In this document: positions 44,407 through 54,680 of the stretch, piece after piece
How the letters are laid out: each line of letters begins with the position of its first letter
How positions within the stretch are numbered: position 1 is the first letter of the stretch
DNA from: Nageia nagi
Taxonomy: Eukaryota > Pinophyta
DNA: 64,000 nt
Assembly (NCBI GenBank): GCA_050084985.1
Contig: JBITNC010000001.1
Span: forward strand, 116,560,001-116,624,000
Reading direction: 5' to 3'
Program-made: the position numbers and the translations under genes
Notes under the pieces: model-generated
The model's input: the letters and a program-made list of their open reading frames with translations, nothing else
Database searches by the model: none
Told to the model about the DNA's origin: nothing

Positions 44407-45760
44407 CTACTCAATTCTATCCATCTCTTCTTGCATTTCCTTCAACCACACTTTATTAGTATAATTGAAAACATCACCTTTTACCTCACCACTATCATCA
44501 TCTCTATACAAGTGCAACTTCTCTAAGCTCTCAATCATAGATTTCAACTCTATAATTACACTTCTAGTTAACCTCTTATTGGAGTTTTTATCAAGAATTA
44601 GATCCTTAAGGTTGTCCTTCAACAACCTTTTCTCTTTATATTTTACTAGCAGTAATGATAGAGACTCAAGAGTATTGCTTTTTGGAATTGCATAAGAGAT
44701 TGAAGAGAATGTACTTTCCCTTTGTACTTGGCTGGGATGTAATGAAATACTTCTTTTTTCTACCTTCTCCTTACCAAAAACATCACCAAAAATATCATCT
44801 ATGAGCAATTTTTGAGAACTAGATCTCCAATTCCCCCCTTCATCAAAAATTGCATCTCTAGATGTAATAATTATATGAGTAATAGGATTATAAAATTTGT
44901 AAGCTTTAGAAAGCTCATTATAGCCAATAAACACACACTTCTCAAACTTTGCACTAATTTTCTTTTATTCTCATCATTTATGTGGACAAAAACCAAGCAC
45001 CCAAATATCTTAAAATTATTGACATTAGGATTTTTTTTATACCAACACTCATAAGGAGTTACATTATCTAAACTTCTAGAAGGAGATCTATTTAAAATAT
45101 ACTTTATTGTATGAGTAGTTCAATCTTAATAAAACTTTTCCATACCTTTCTTCTACATCATACATAGATTCATCTCCATCAATGTTATATTTTTCCTCTC
45201 AGCTACTCCATTCTACTATGTAGTGTAGGGACTCGTCAATTGCCTCTTTATCCCATATTCACTAAAAAAATTGTAAAATTCATTTGAACAATATTCACAA
45301 CCCCTATCAATACTCAAGCATTTAATATATGCTTCACACTCATTCTCCACTAGGGTCTTAAAACTTTTAAATAAAAAAGATCGAACAATATTTGGTGTAA
45401 TCATCTATGAAGATAATAAAGTATGAGGCTTGACTTATACTTTGCATCTGCATTAGACACAAATATCACTATGTACTAGTTGTAATGGATATTTTGCCCT
45501 CCATGCTTCACTATGTGGGAACTTTTCCCTAGTATGTTTTCCTAATGCACAACCCTTATATATCCTCCTTGGATACTTCCACTTTCAGTAAACCATAAGC
45601 AAGCAATGAAATTATACTCAAATTATTATAATTCAGGTGGCCAAACATTAAATTCCGTAACATCTCCTTACATTCTATTTCAAAAAATGCCATCTCTCCC
45701 CCTTGATCAACAAATTGCAAAGGAAAGAGTCAATTCTTCGACATCTTAATAGTGGTTAAC
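44407..45760 (-). pseudogene. copia integrase relic
   Basis: Fragments of the core are FKTLVENECEAYIKCLSIDR, GCEYCSNEFYNFFSEYGIKR (the D-x-GGEY segment with D kept) and QLTSPYTT at 45404-45216. The C-terminal portion at 44934-44407 reads FIGYNELSKAYKFYNPITHI and ITSRDAIFDEGGNW, then an acidic linker. As usual in copia, integrase precedes RT. A frame break lies between the two parts. Confidence 0.85.
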
Positions 45761-46019
45761 AACTTCCTACTTTTTATAAAAAATCTTGCACATATTATCT
45801 TTAAAAATAAGCTTATAATCCTTCTCTAACATCTAACCTATGCTTAGTAAAGAATGTTTTAGATGGGATGCATAATAAATATCTTTTACTTTCATCTTTT
45901 CTTTCTTAGTAGGAACCTCCATCTCACCTTTTACTACAACCTTCAAACTCTTCTCATATCCTAGCCTGATATTGGATTGGTGAGAAGAATAAGTGCAAAG
46001 AAAACATCTTTTCTCCTAT

Positions 46020-46250
46020 TCATATGGTTTGTACACCTACTATACAAGATCCACTCTATTGAATAATTTTTTGTAGAGAGAAGAGCTTGATCTACTAGAG
46101 GTTCTTCAATCATACAAAATAGGGTATCTTCCCCATACCCATAATCCTCCTCACTATAATGAGTTAACTTCTTTAGTTTGTAATCTCTTTCATAATGTCC
46201 ATATTTGTTATAGTGAAAACACTATACATTTCTCATATCACAACCTCTTC
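46020..46250 (-). pseudogene. copia zinc knuckle and protease relic
   Basis: The knuckle reads CFHYNKYGHYERDYK (about 46190-46235): two of the three Cys are changed to Tyr, and His is kept. It is followed by WILYSRCTNHMNRRKDVF near 46030-46085, matching the copia protease WYLDSGCSNHMTG. The catalytic D-S-G has become YSR. The Cys-to-Tyr and Gly-to-Arg changes fit G-to-A decay. Confidence 0.75.
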
Positions 46251-46289
46251 TTCCTCTTCCACATACATTGGATCCTCCTCTTACTGCAT

Positions 46290-47088
46290 GAGCTTATTCA
46301 GAATCTTCATCATGAGATTGATATCTTTTTGGATCTCTACCTCCTCTTTGACCTCCTCTACCATTGTGACCCCTACCTTTAGAACCATGACCACCATGAC
46401 CTTGTTTAGATCCATCATCTCCTTTTGTAGAAAATGCTTCTTCCTTTGTAGGAACACTTTCTTTGACTCTATATTGATTTCTCTTGAAAACCCTATCCTC
46501 ATGGGATGTAAGAGTACTAATGAGTGAATCCAAGTCCACGTTTGACAAATATTTGGTCTCCTCTAAGATCAAGGTTGTACTATTAAATTTTTCTATAAGG
46601 GTTTGAAGAACCTTCTTGATAATCACATCTTGCTCAATATTTTCTCCTAATGTGGTCATTTTGTTAACCACATATTTCATATGGTAGTAATCTCCTACTA
46701 TTTCATTATCCTCTTGTTTAAGTTCTCAAAATCTTCAATGCAGGGTATGCAAGTTCATCTCCTTAACTTGTGCACTCCATTGGTAGTTTTCTTTCAGTAC
46801 CTTTTAAGCTTCTTAAGCCAAAGCATATGAAAAAATTTGGGAAAAGAGGCTCTTATATTGAGATGACTTAATTAGGGGTAAGGCTAAGTTATTTTTCATA
46901 TCTTTATCTTCCATATCCTTCTTATGATCCATGGATAATGCATTCCATTCCTTTGGTTCAATGTATCTATCTTCTATAATTTTATATAAACCTCTACATT
47001 TTAAAATTATTCTCATTCTAATGCTCCAATACTCATAGTTAGATCCATCGAATTCAAGGATTGGAATGAAATTGTTGTTTCTGGCCAT
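46290..47088 (-). pseudogene. copia gag relic
   Basis: The frame from ATG 47088 reads MARNNNFIPILEFDGSNYEY, then WSIRMRIILKCRGLYKIIED, typical of the copia gag N-terminus (UBN2/DUF4219-like). The second part (46680-46294) reads VVNKMTTLGENIEQDVIIKK, then VLQTLIEKFNSTTLILEETK, followed by a Gly/Arg-rich stretch (GHGGHGSKGRGHNGRGGQRG). Gag forms the particle and binds RNA. A stop near 46815 splits it. Confidence 0.85.
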
Positions 47089-47188
47089 TATACACTTCTA
47101 TAATAGGAAATATGATCCCTAGAAAAACTTTGATAAAGCTTAATGGTAACAAATCCCACAATTGCTCAAACCCAACTCTTGATCACCC

Positions 47189-47204
47189 TTTCTTTGATAC
47201 CAAA
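47189..47204 (-). promoter_or_regulatory. copia primer-binding site
   Basis: The minus strand reads TTTGGTATCAAAGAAA directly inside the 5' LTR. It matches TGGTATCAGAGC, complementary to the initiator tRNA-Met, with one or two transitions. Confidence 0.8.
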
Positions 47205-47712
47205 TGAATAATTAAAACAACATAAATAACTACAAGGATATGGAGAAAATCAAATTGGCCTTTCCCTTGACCTTTTTTTATTCTAAATTCTAGCATAAAA
47301 TCAATAGAGTTTTAGTATAATATTTAATTAGCTCAATAGAGTTCACACACAACAAAACTACAAAGAGATTTTGAATAAAACCTAAAAAATAGCCCAAGTT
47401 CACAACACCAAACTAAAAAAAGCAAGCCTTAACCCTAGCTCATCTCATTCATTGGATATACATAAAGATAGTTGTTAAATCCACTAAACTAAGAAGAAAA
47501 ATACTAAAAATAGCTTGGGAAATATATCTCCATATTTTGGCCATAACATTTGACTTGGGTCTCTATTTGAGCTCATTATTTTTCCAAATTCCATAAATTT
47601 TGATGCTTTATGATTTTCTTACATATAACTTAAGTTATACATTATCAAAGGCTAAAAACATGATCTTATAGGTTGAAATTTCATTTTTATGTTAGGATAT
47701 ATTTCCAATAGA
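47205..47712 (-). repeat. copia 5' LTR
   Basis: This is the partner of 42450-42952. On the plus strand it starts TGAATAATTAAAACAACAT and ends ATATTTCCAATA. Transcription of the element would begin inside it. Confidence 0.9.
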
Positions 47713-49664
47713 AACACAATAATACAAAGAAAATTTGCACATCAAAGAGCATTGATGTCACAAGGTTTCTTCATATTATAGAAGTATAAGGATTACAAAG
47801 GAATATATATTATGGAAAAATATGATGTCAAGCTATCAGATCTGCATCTTGGGTTCAACCAAAAGAATACTTTACAATGTGAACTTCTCTAGAAGATAAA
47901 CATCCATTACCTCTCTAGTCTTACCTCATGTATTTCCATATTTCAAAATTACTACTATCAAATCAAGACTTTGATCTCTAAATTATATCAAAGTTAATGT
48001 AAATAAGAACCCCAAAAGGTTTTTTATGTGTTTTAAAATATTCTCTCCATACTTCGAAAGGTGTTGATCTCATCCTATCATTCTACAATGCAAATTCTTT
48101 AGAAGACACTATAGATTGATCCTTTTAGTCCTATTTTAATGTAGATTGCCTCAAGGAGAATGCAGATTTAGTCAAGATTCAAAGATCAATTTTGTAGAGC
48201 TTCCATGATCATAAAATACCCTTGTTTGATAAGATTAAAATTAAAATATGAGAAGATAAGGTTATCATCTAACCAACATAGTGAGACTTGATATGCAAAA
48301 TTAGATTGCTATGTTGAGACTAAGGTAATAACTTATATAGATGCATTTCTAAGAAGAGTCTAATCAAGGAAAAGGGACAAACACATTTAATCCATATTGT
48401 AATAACTATAAGGGAAATCAAATCCATGAGTTTTCCAACTATAGTTACATGATTTTATCATGAGCAAACCCTTATCTAATCTAATATCAATTTGCATCCT
48501 AAAGATAGGGTAAATCAAAATCATCCTTTGGGGATGAATGCAATTTTGGAAGAAGAGTGAGAAAACATAGGTATCCTTAATCATTTGTTTTCATTTTCAT
48601 AGGATTACATCATTTTCTATGAGGAAAGTGTTGGAGTAAGGAATAAATCCTTTAAAATGAATAAATTGGTTAGTGGGAATAGCACATGGGTTCATGATAC
48701 CAAGATGGAAATATTTGATTAGCAAAAATAACTTCCAAACTAGAATTTTCTCAATTTGATAGTTAAGATGATGAAAGAGATACCTTAATCATGTCAAAGG
48801 AGTGATGGCAAGGATTTCTTTTGAAATAGAATCAATTAGTTCATAGTTTGTTACAAATTCTTCATGCTTCTACAAATACCAAAGGAGAATGATGGAGAAA
48901 GGGTATTTCTCCAATTTTGTAACTTAGTTAGCAAATGTAATCATCAAGCTATAGAATATTTAAATTATAGTTACTTCTATAGGCTTAGTATAGAGTAGCT
49001 ATTATAGGATAGTATTTTATTTTTTTGTTACAAGTATTGTAGCAAAAATAGATATCATTTGAGTTATTATAATTCTATTTTTGTTGTACAAGCAAGTATT
49101 GCTACACTTTATGGAAAAAGTTTTATATTAATGAAAATGATGATACTCTTATTGGTTTAATTCCTATGTCATATGTGAATGCTTTATATTCTAGTTACCA
49201 AATATTACATCATTTGTATGTTTTATGGTTGTTCCTCTTAGCATTTAATAGTTTATCTATTATATTATTTAAATGGATAAATGTATGAATGTTATATCCT
49301 TTCATATCCAGTATTCTTTTTATTATGTATGACTTTGTACCCAATATCTAGATAAGAATATTGGTTTAGTTGTTATTTTAAGGTCATTTTTCTTGAAGAT
49401 AAGTCCATTTTTATTTTAAACAAATAAGTATAATAGGAATACTAGCGAGATAATTCAAGAGAAATGATAAAATCATAAGTGAAATCATTAAAGGGTTACA
49501 TTCATGGACATTAAGGGTACATATATTCCATGGGATATGAAATTTTATCCCAATAAGGAGATCATAGCCAGGTTTTCTCATATATTTATTAATATCAAGG
49601 GTATTTCATTCTTAGTGACACTAGTTTGATGAAAATCAAAGAGGTGTTAAATGTTTTCACAACA
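47713..49664 (+). repeat. 5' LTR of giant gypsy element, second part
   Basis: This is homologous to 55405-57369. Shared blocks include CAAGCTATCAGATC, TCTAAGAAGAGTCTAATCAA and GGAAAGTGTTGGAGT. It ends at TTTCACAACA (49664), just before the primer-binding site. Together with 40985-42449 it makes an LTR of about 3.4 kb, all apparently non-coding. Confidence 0.85.
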
Positions 49665-49668
49665 ACTT

Positions 49669-49688
49669 TTGGCACTATTGTCAAAGAA
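49669..49688 (+). promoter_or_regulatory. primer-binding site, Athila/Tat type, decayed
   Basis: TTGGCACTATTGTCAAAGAA corresponds to TTGGCGCCGTTGCCGGGGAA. Every change is G to A, C to T or the like. This site pairs with a tRNA other than initiator Met and is characteristic of the Athila/Tat branch of gypsy elements. Confidence 0.75.
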
Positions 49689-49829
49689 GACTCATTTTCT
49701 TATCAAAGTTATCTTTTTAGAACTATATAAGAACCCAAAAAATTTGTATCAAGAATGGCACTAGTGACTTTGCATATTAGTTATGGAGTAAGTGATCAAA
49801 GTGGCTAATACTAGGAGCTAGGACTTCCC

Positions 49830-50760
49830 TTTATTCTCAAAAGTATCCAATCTTGAAGAACTATTAAGAACAAAGGTATGCACTAAGAAACCTATTGATT
49901 TAAATCTAAACAATACTTTAAAAGAAGCTACTTACTCTTCCACTCCTATAAGTTATAGCCTTCCAATTCAACCACCTGTTATACCAAGTCTATCTATCTC
50001 CCAACTAAAGCTTAATCAAAACCTTATAATGGATAATAGATGGAGGACTAGTAGATATAAAGCTTTTGACTTCACTCAATGGAATCCACCAAATGAGCTC
50101 CTTGATGAAATGGAAAAGCACTTACCTATCTTTGAGGGAAATAATGTAGTGACTAGAGAGGAACATATTAAACTATTTATTCAATATCTAGACATACTTA
50201 ATATTGAGCATGAAGGTATAGTACTTAAACTCTTTTATCATAGTTTGAGTAAAGATGCTAGGGACTAGATTGAAGCTTTACCTATTAGTTCAGTAGCTTC
50301 CTATGATAGGATGGAGGAATTATTCTTAGCCAAGTATGGGGAAAAGAAGAATGAGAAGTTAATCATGACAAAGTTAGAAAATATTAAGAAGAAGAAAAAT
50401 GAATCAATCGATGAGTTTAATCAAATATTTTTCAAGCTTATAAATAAGCTTACCATATATGCTAGGCCTAATAATGTGTAGTCCATTATGTATTACAAGT
50501 AAGTTTTTCTTAGTGATATTAGATATGAGTTAAGAAATTGGAGAGCCCAAGATTTGTAAGAATGCATGAAACCAACATTAGAGATTAAGAAGAAAATGAT
50601 AGGAGATGGAAAATTAAAGCCATATTCCTTAGAGCCTATGGTAGAGAGAAAAACCAAGAGCACTGAAATTACTCCTACTACTTCAAAAGAGCCTAAACCC
50701 TCTACTACTATGTATAAATAGGTGTTAGACATACTCTTCAGCATGAACAATAGAATGTAT
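49830..50760 (+). pseudogene. gag of giant gypsy element
   Basis: The frame around ATG 50029 reads FDFTQWNPPNELLDEMEKHL, then PIFEGNNVVTREEHIKLFIQ and GIVLKLFYHSLSKDARD. After a stop it continues WIEALPISSVASY-like, FLAKYGEKKNEKL and IDEFNQIFFKLINKL. This is the retrotransposon gag capsid domain (the VxMKLFVxSLxGxARxW and WxxLxxxFxxKYG motifs). A charged Pro/Thr region follows up to 50760. The long region to 51640 is poorly conserved. Confidence 0.75.
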
Positions 50761-51689
50761 TGAATAAAAAGAGATAAGTCTCAACCATATCAAAAGCCAT
50801 ACTATACACAAAATTTTCCCAACAAGCTTGAAGCCTCTTTGAGTAAAAATGATGGTAAGGTTCCCTTTAAAAAGTTTATCAATACACTATGGGAAGATAA
50901 TATGAAGTATAAGGACACATAAAAAGATATGAATACTATTCCCAATACTTTACCTAATGTAAGCATGATCCAAATAGCTTCTTACTACTATCTTGTTTAT
51001 GAAATGCCTCATAATTCTAGGTAATATGGTATCCATTTGAACCAAATGTTAGAGTAAGAGTAAGAAGTTGCAGAAGAGGAGCCTAAAGTAAACTGCATTT
51101 AGATTATTCATGATGAGAATAGTGACATGATTTTTCAAGAGGATATGGATATTGCTTAAAATTTTCTCATTCAAAATAATATAGGTACCAATCCATCTAT
51201 CGTAAAAATGAAACAAGATTTTCAATCAATGTTACTCATTAAGAACAAGAAGGTATTCATTGAACTGGAAGTTGATATAAATGTCTCCAAACTCAAAAAT
51301 ATGGAGATTTAGGATAGGCTAGTAAAAGAGCATGCTAAGAAATAATCATACAATCATGACATCACTGATAAAGAGGCCAATATCCCCAAGCCCATTGCTC
51401 AATCTTCTTTAGTACAAAAGGCAAACCCCCATCTATCTCTCAGGCCAAACCATTGCAAATAGATGAAAATATTGAAGAAAGGAATATAGAGAGACTAAGA
51501 GGACTGTGTGTGATCTTGTAAGTGAGATTATGGAGATCAAAGTCTCACTTCCCAGTGATGAGCTTATGATAATTCCAAAGTATAGGAACTAGCTTTGTAA
51601 ATAGTTTAAGTTTTTAGATGAAATTGTCTCATAATGTATTTGGAATCATGCCAAGATTATTAGTGATATTGAACCTAGTAGGATTAAAC

Positions 51690-52000
51690 TATCTTATCTC
51701 ACTCTCAGGTATGATGATAATGGTTATTATTATTGCATCCTTACTAGATTTTGGAGCTACCATCAATGTCATGCTAAAAAGGTAGCTAATGTACTTGGGT
51801 TAACTTGCACTAGTGATTTCCCACCAATTTTTTTTCATGGAAAGTAGAGATGTGTAAACTCTTGGAGTGGTTAAGGATATTTTTGTCTATTTATATAAAT
51901 TCAATTTGAAGAGAATGCTTATGGACCTAGTTATTATAGATGTTGAACGTTCCTTTTCTATCCTACTATCAAGATATTTTGGTAGCACCTTAGGCAAAAT
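51690..52000 (+). pseudogene. aspartic protease relic of giant gypsy element
   Basis: A frame near 51741 reads LLDFGATINVMLK, the Tat-type protease active-site segment (LLDxGAxxNVMxKxVA) with D-F-G in place of D-S/T-G. Frame-shifted text downstream includes VANVLGLTCT. The remainder is broken. The position after gag is as expected. Confidence 0.65.
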
Positions 52001-52299
52001 CATATAATTATAATAGTATTTTTCCAGTATACCTATGCCTAATGGAATCACAAAGAGATTATATAAAGAATAATATAATAGAGTTGTAGTCAGATTCCAA
52101 CCATAGGAAGGTATTCCAAATAAATTGTATAACTAAAGCCTCAATCCTAGTTTATAACCATGGACAGGGCATTCATACCTTATGGCATTCTCCTAAGATA
52201 TGAGATGAAGATTGGATCACATTGCAAGATCAAATTCCTTAGTACATTCCTATTAAGATCATAGTCCAAGCTGACCATAATACTAAAGATTTATTGCAA

Positions 52300-52700
52300 A
52301 ATACATTATGGATTTTATATTTTGATGGAGCAAAATCTTAGTATGATTAGGTTATTGGTGTTCTATTGGAAGATGTTAGGAGCTCATATCTTGATATTCC
52401 ATATAAGTTAGAATTTCATTCCATAAATAACATTGTAAAGTATGAAGCTTTGCTTCTTGGTATGAGGAAAGGAAAAAGAATTGCAGATACAACATTTGCA
52501 AGTATTTAATGATGCTAAGATAATCATTAAACATGTTAGAGGTATGTATAAGGCCAAACATTTAAGATTAAATTAGTACAAAAAGGTTGTTCATGATGAG
52601 ATTGATAATTTCTTGTCATTTGATATTTGTTTTATGCATAAAGAGATGAATCAAAGATTGGACTTATTAGCAATAGTCATTTCTAGTGAAGAACACCCAA
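52300..52700 (+). pseudogene. RNase H relic lying upstream of RT
   Basis: Frames read LYFDGAKS near 52317, SYLDIPYKLEFHSINNIVKY, then EALLLGMRKGK, LQVFNDAKIIIKHVRGMY and FDICFMHKEMNQRLDLLA. This is a full RNase H fold of the archaeal/plant type. Asp of FDG and Glu of YEALLLG are kept, the third position is NDA in place of GDS/GDA, and the last Asp is visible in RLDLLA. It would remove RNA from hybrids. It lies before the RT leader segment (53070-53219), whereas in standard Tat elements it follows RT. Confidence 0.75.
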
Positions 52701-52959
52701 ACATTAATGAAACATTTATGAATGATCATAAGATAATCTTTGTCTATAATCCTTATGTGACTAAAAATATTATATATTTGCAATTTTTCAAAGATAGTAT
52801 TCAAATCAAGGATTTTAAGTAAGTGCAAGTTCAATTCAAAAACCTTATTTATGATGAGGAGAGTAAAGAAATGTTGGCTGGTCAAATTGGTGTTCCTAAG
52901 GAAGTGTTACAACTTAAAACCAACTCTATCCCTAGCGTCTTGGTGAGTTTAGATTCCCT

Positions 52960-53219
52960 TTATGATGATTTTTAGAGTGCCTATCCCCATGTTGTGCAAC
53001 AATGTCATCCAAAATATGAAATTGCTAACATGATTATTGGAACAACCAATGAACACAAGAATGTGAAGGTCAATGCTAGTATAGAATCAGAATGGTTGGA
53101 TATATACTCAAAATTCTTAAAGAAAAATAAGGATGTATTTTCTTGGGAGTACAATGAACTCAAAATGTTTGAGACCAATATCCTTACTCATATCTTTCCA
53201 CTAAAAAAGGGGACTAGAA
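52960..53219 (+). pseudogene. RT leader segment; RT itself deleted
   Basis: The frame reads YEIANMIIGTTNEHKNVKVN, then IESEWLDIYSKFLKKNKDVF and SWEYNELKMFETNIL, with THIFPLKKGTRK after it. This is the segment that leads into gypsy RT (FxxxKDVFAWxYxDLxGxDPxIxxHxxPLxxGxKP). At 53219 it jumps in frame to the end of integrase. RT, the ordinary RNase H and the integrase core are missing. Confidence 0.8.
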
Positions 53220-53660
53220 AATCACCATATGAGCTAGTATATGTCAAGAGGATTTTCTTCCATGTGTTATTAAAGAAAGGGTATTAGAACTTATGATTGA
53301 AGAAGAAGAACACAACATTCCATTACAAAAAATACTAAATGATCTGCTAGAGTTGCAAGATATTGAAAGAAAGAAATGCTTCATACTTTTAGATCAAGCT
53401 CTGAAGACTACAACATATTTTAGTAAGAAGGTCAGAGGAAAAATATTTGGCTTATATTGCATAGTACCATATTGAGATCCAAGGAATAATTAGCATAGAA
53501 AGAAAGAAAAACTTACAACAAATTAGCTTTGGCATTATCAAATTTCTAAGATGGTGGAAAGCCATACCTATAAGTTGAATAGACTGGATGCTTATTAAAT
53601 TTTATTGCTAATCAATGGCTAAATACTCAAGAGATACTATCCACCTAATTAAGACAACTA
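53220..53660 (+). pseudogene. integrase C-terminal end
   Basis: SPYELVYVKRIFF matches the integrase motif TPFxLVYGxEAVLP. NDLLELQDIERKK and FSKKVRGKIFGL come next, and then, frame-shifted, QISKMVESHTYKLN and INGxILKRYYPPN. The last is the usual C-terminus (xxHLKRYY) of the Tat-like polyprotein. It is joined directly to the RT leader by a deletion. Confidence 0.75.
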
Positions 53661-53855
53661 AGGCATTCTTTCTTCTTTCTATACATACAAGTTTGTAAAT
53701 AGTTTTTTTTAATAGGTTAGGAGTGTTTTCAAAATGTTTTATTTCAAACCAACTTAGAGTAGAAAGGTATTAGAGTTAGGAATTTTTCTTATATCAAAGA
53801 TAGTTGTAGTTCTCAAATACCTCATTAATTCAATAATTATTGTAGTTAGAGCCTA
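53661..53855 (+). other. 3' untranslated segment before the 3' LTR
   Basis: These 195 bases have no coding sign. A purine tract before the LTR is not recognisable; the last bases are TAGTTAGAGCCTA. Confidence 0.4.
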
Positions 53856-54019
53856 TGTAAGCACACTTATAAATTTATCCATTTTTTACAAAATAATTTT
53901 ACACATTTGCACCAAAACCTTAGTCTAAATAGCTCTAGAAATGTTGTAAATTATGTCAAATAGTTTGTAGGTGTCATTTTGTTTCATTTTTGTCCTTGGA
54001 AACCTTAAAATGCATCAAG

Positions 54020-54290
54020 TTGGTCCATCGCATAAGGATCATTTCTATCACATAATATTTATCTCCATCACATAAGGCTCATTTTAACTATATAAGACTT
54101 AAATTACCTCATTGCATAAGATTTTCTTCCTCTGCATAAGGAATACCTTCTCTACATAAGAGTTCTATCATCCACATAAAGTCATTTAAGCTTGCAAAAA
54201 TCCTAGTTTCATCACAAAAGCCATAAACCCTTGGCATAAAATCCTAGCTTCCTTGCACAAGCATTATTGTCTATATAAGCCCTTTAAAAG
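54020..54290 (+). promoter_or_regulatory. CATAAG array and TATA box in U3 of 3' LTR
   Basis: Repeated CATAAG/CATAAA motifs from about 54030 lead to CTATATAAGCC (54271-54281) and TTTAAAAGGC, in the same order and spacing as in the 5' LTR. The TATA match is better here than in the 5' copy. Confidence 0.6.
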
Positions 54291-54542
54291 GCTTGTTGAA
54301 TCTGTAATATATATTACTAATAGTTTACTTGAATTTTAGGTATTATAATAAGGTCTTCTAATTATTTGAAAGGTCCACCAAGTGTACAATAGGTGTTTCA
54401 ATTATCTATATTATCTACCCATAGTCATGGTGGTGGTATCGGGTACAAAAAATAGTTTTCAAGTCTATGCAAGTTCACCAATGATGTGAACGATAGGAGA
54501 AGGATGTAACAAAGTTAGGTGCTAGAAAAGGTGTACAAAAAG

Positions 54543-54680
54543 CATTTGAATTTGGTAGATATTTGATAGAGTAGAGTAGGCCAAATTTTGTTGGAATAGT
54601 AGAGAAATACACATTTGAATTTGTTAGAAATTTGATAGAATGAAGAAGAACAAATTTTATTTAAATAATGGAGAAATTAG
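54543..54680 (+). repeat. 69-bp tandem duplication in the 3' LTR only
   Basis: CATTTGAATTTGGTAGA at 54543 and CATTTGAATTTGTTAGA at 54612 start two adjacent diverged copies. The 5' LTR has a single copy near 41650-41720. It accounts for most of the length difference between the two LTRs. Confidence 0.75.

Larger units (their letters stand above)
42450..47712 (-). mobile_element. complete Ty1/copia element inserted in the LTR
   Basis: Two LTRs of about 505 bp (42450-42952 and 47205-47712) enclose gag, protease, integrase, RT and RNase H in copia order on the minus strand. A primer-binding site adjoins the right (5') LTR. Flanks are AAAAC (42445-42449) and GAAAC (47713-47717), a target duplication with one mismatch. 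The uninterrupted equivalent is seen in the 3' giant LTR near 55403 (GAAAATACAATAAT). The frames carry stops, so it is dead, but all domains are present. Confidence 0.9.

Noticed and set aside
46195-46527. 110-codon Ser/Thr-rich plus-strand frame
   Set aside because: It is a shadow of the Gly/Arg-rich end of the copia gag on the minus strand.
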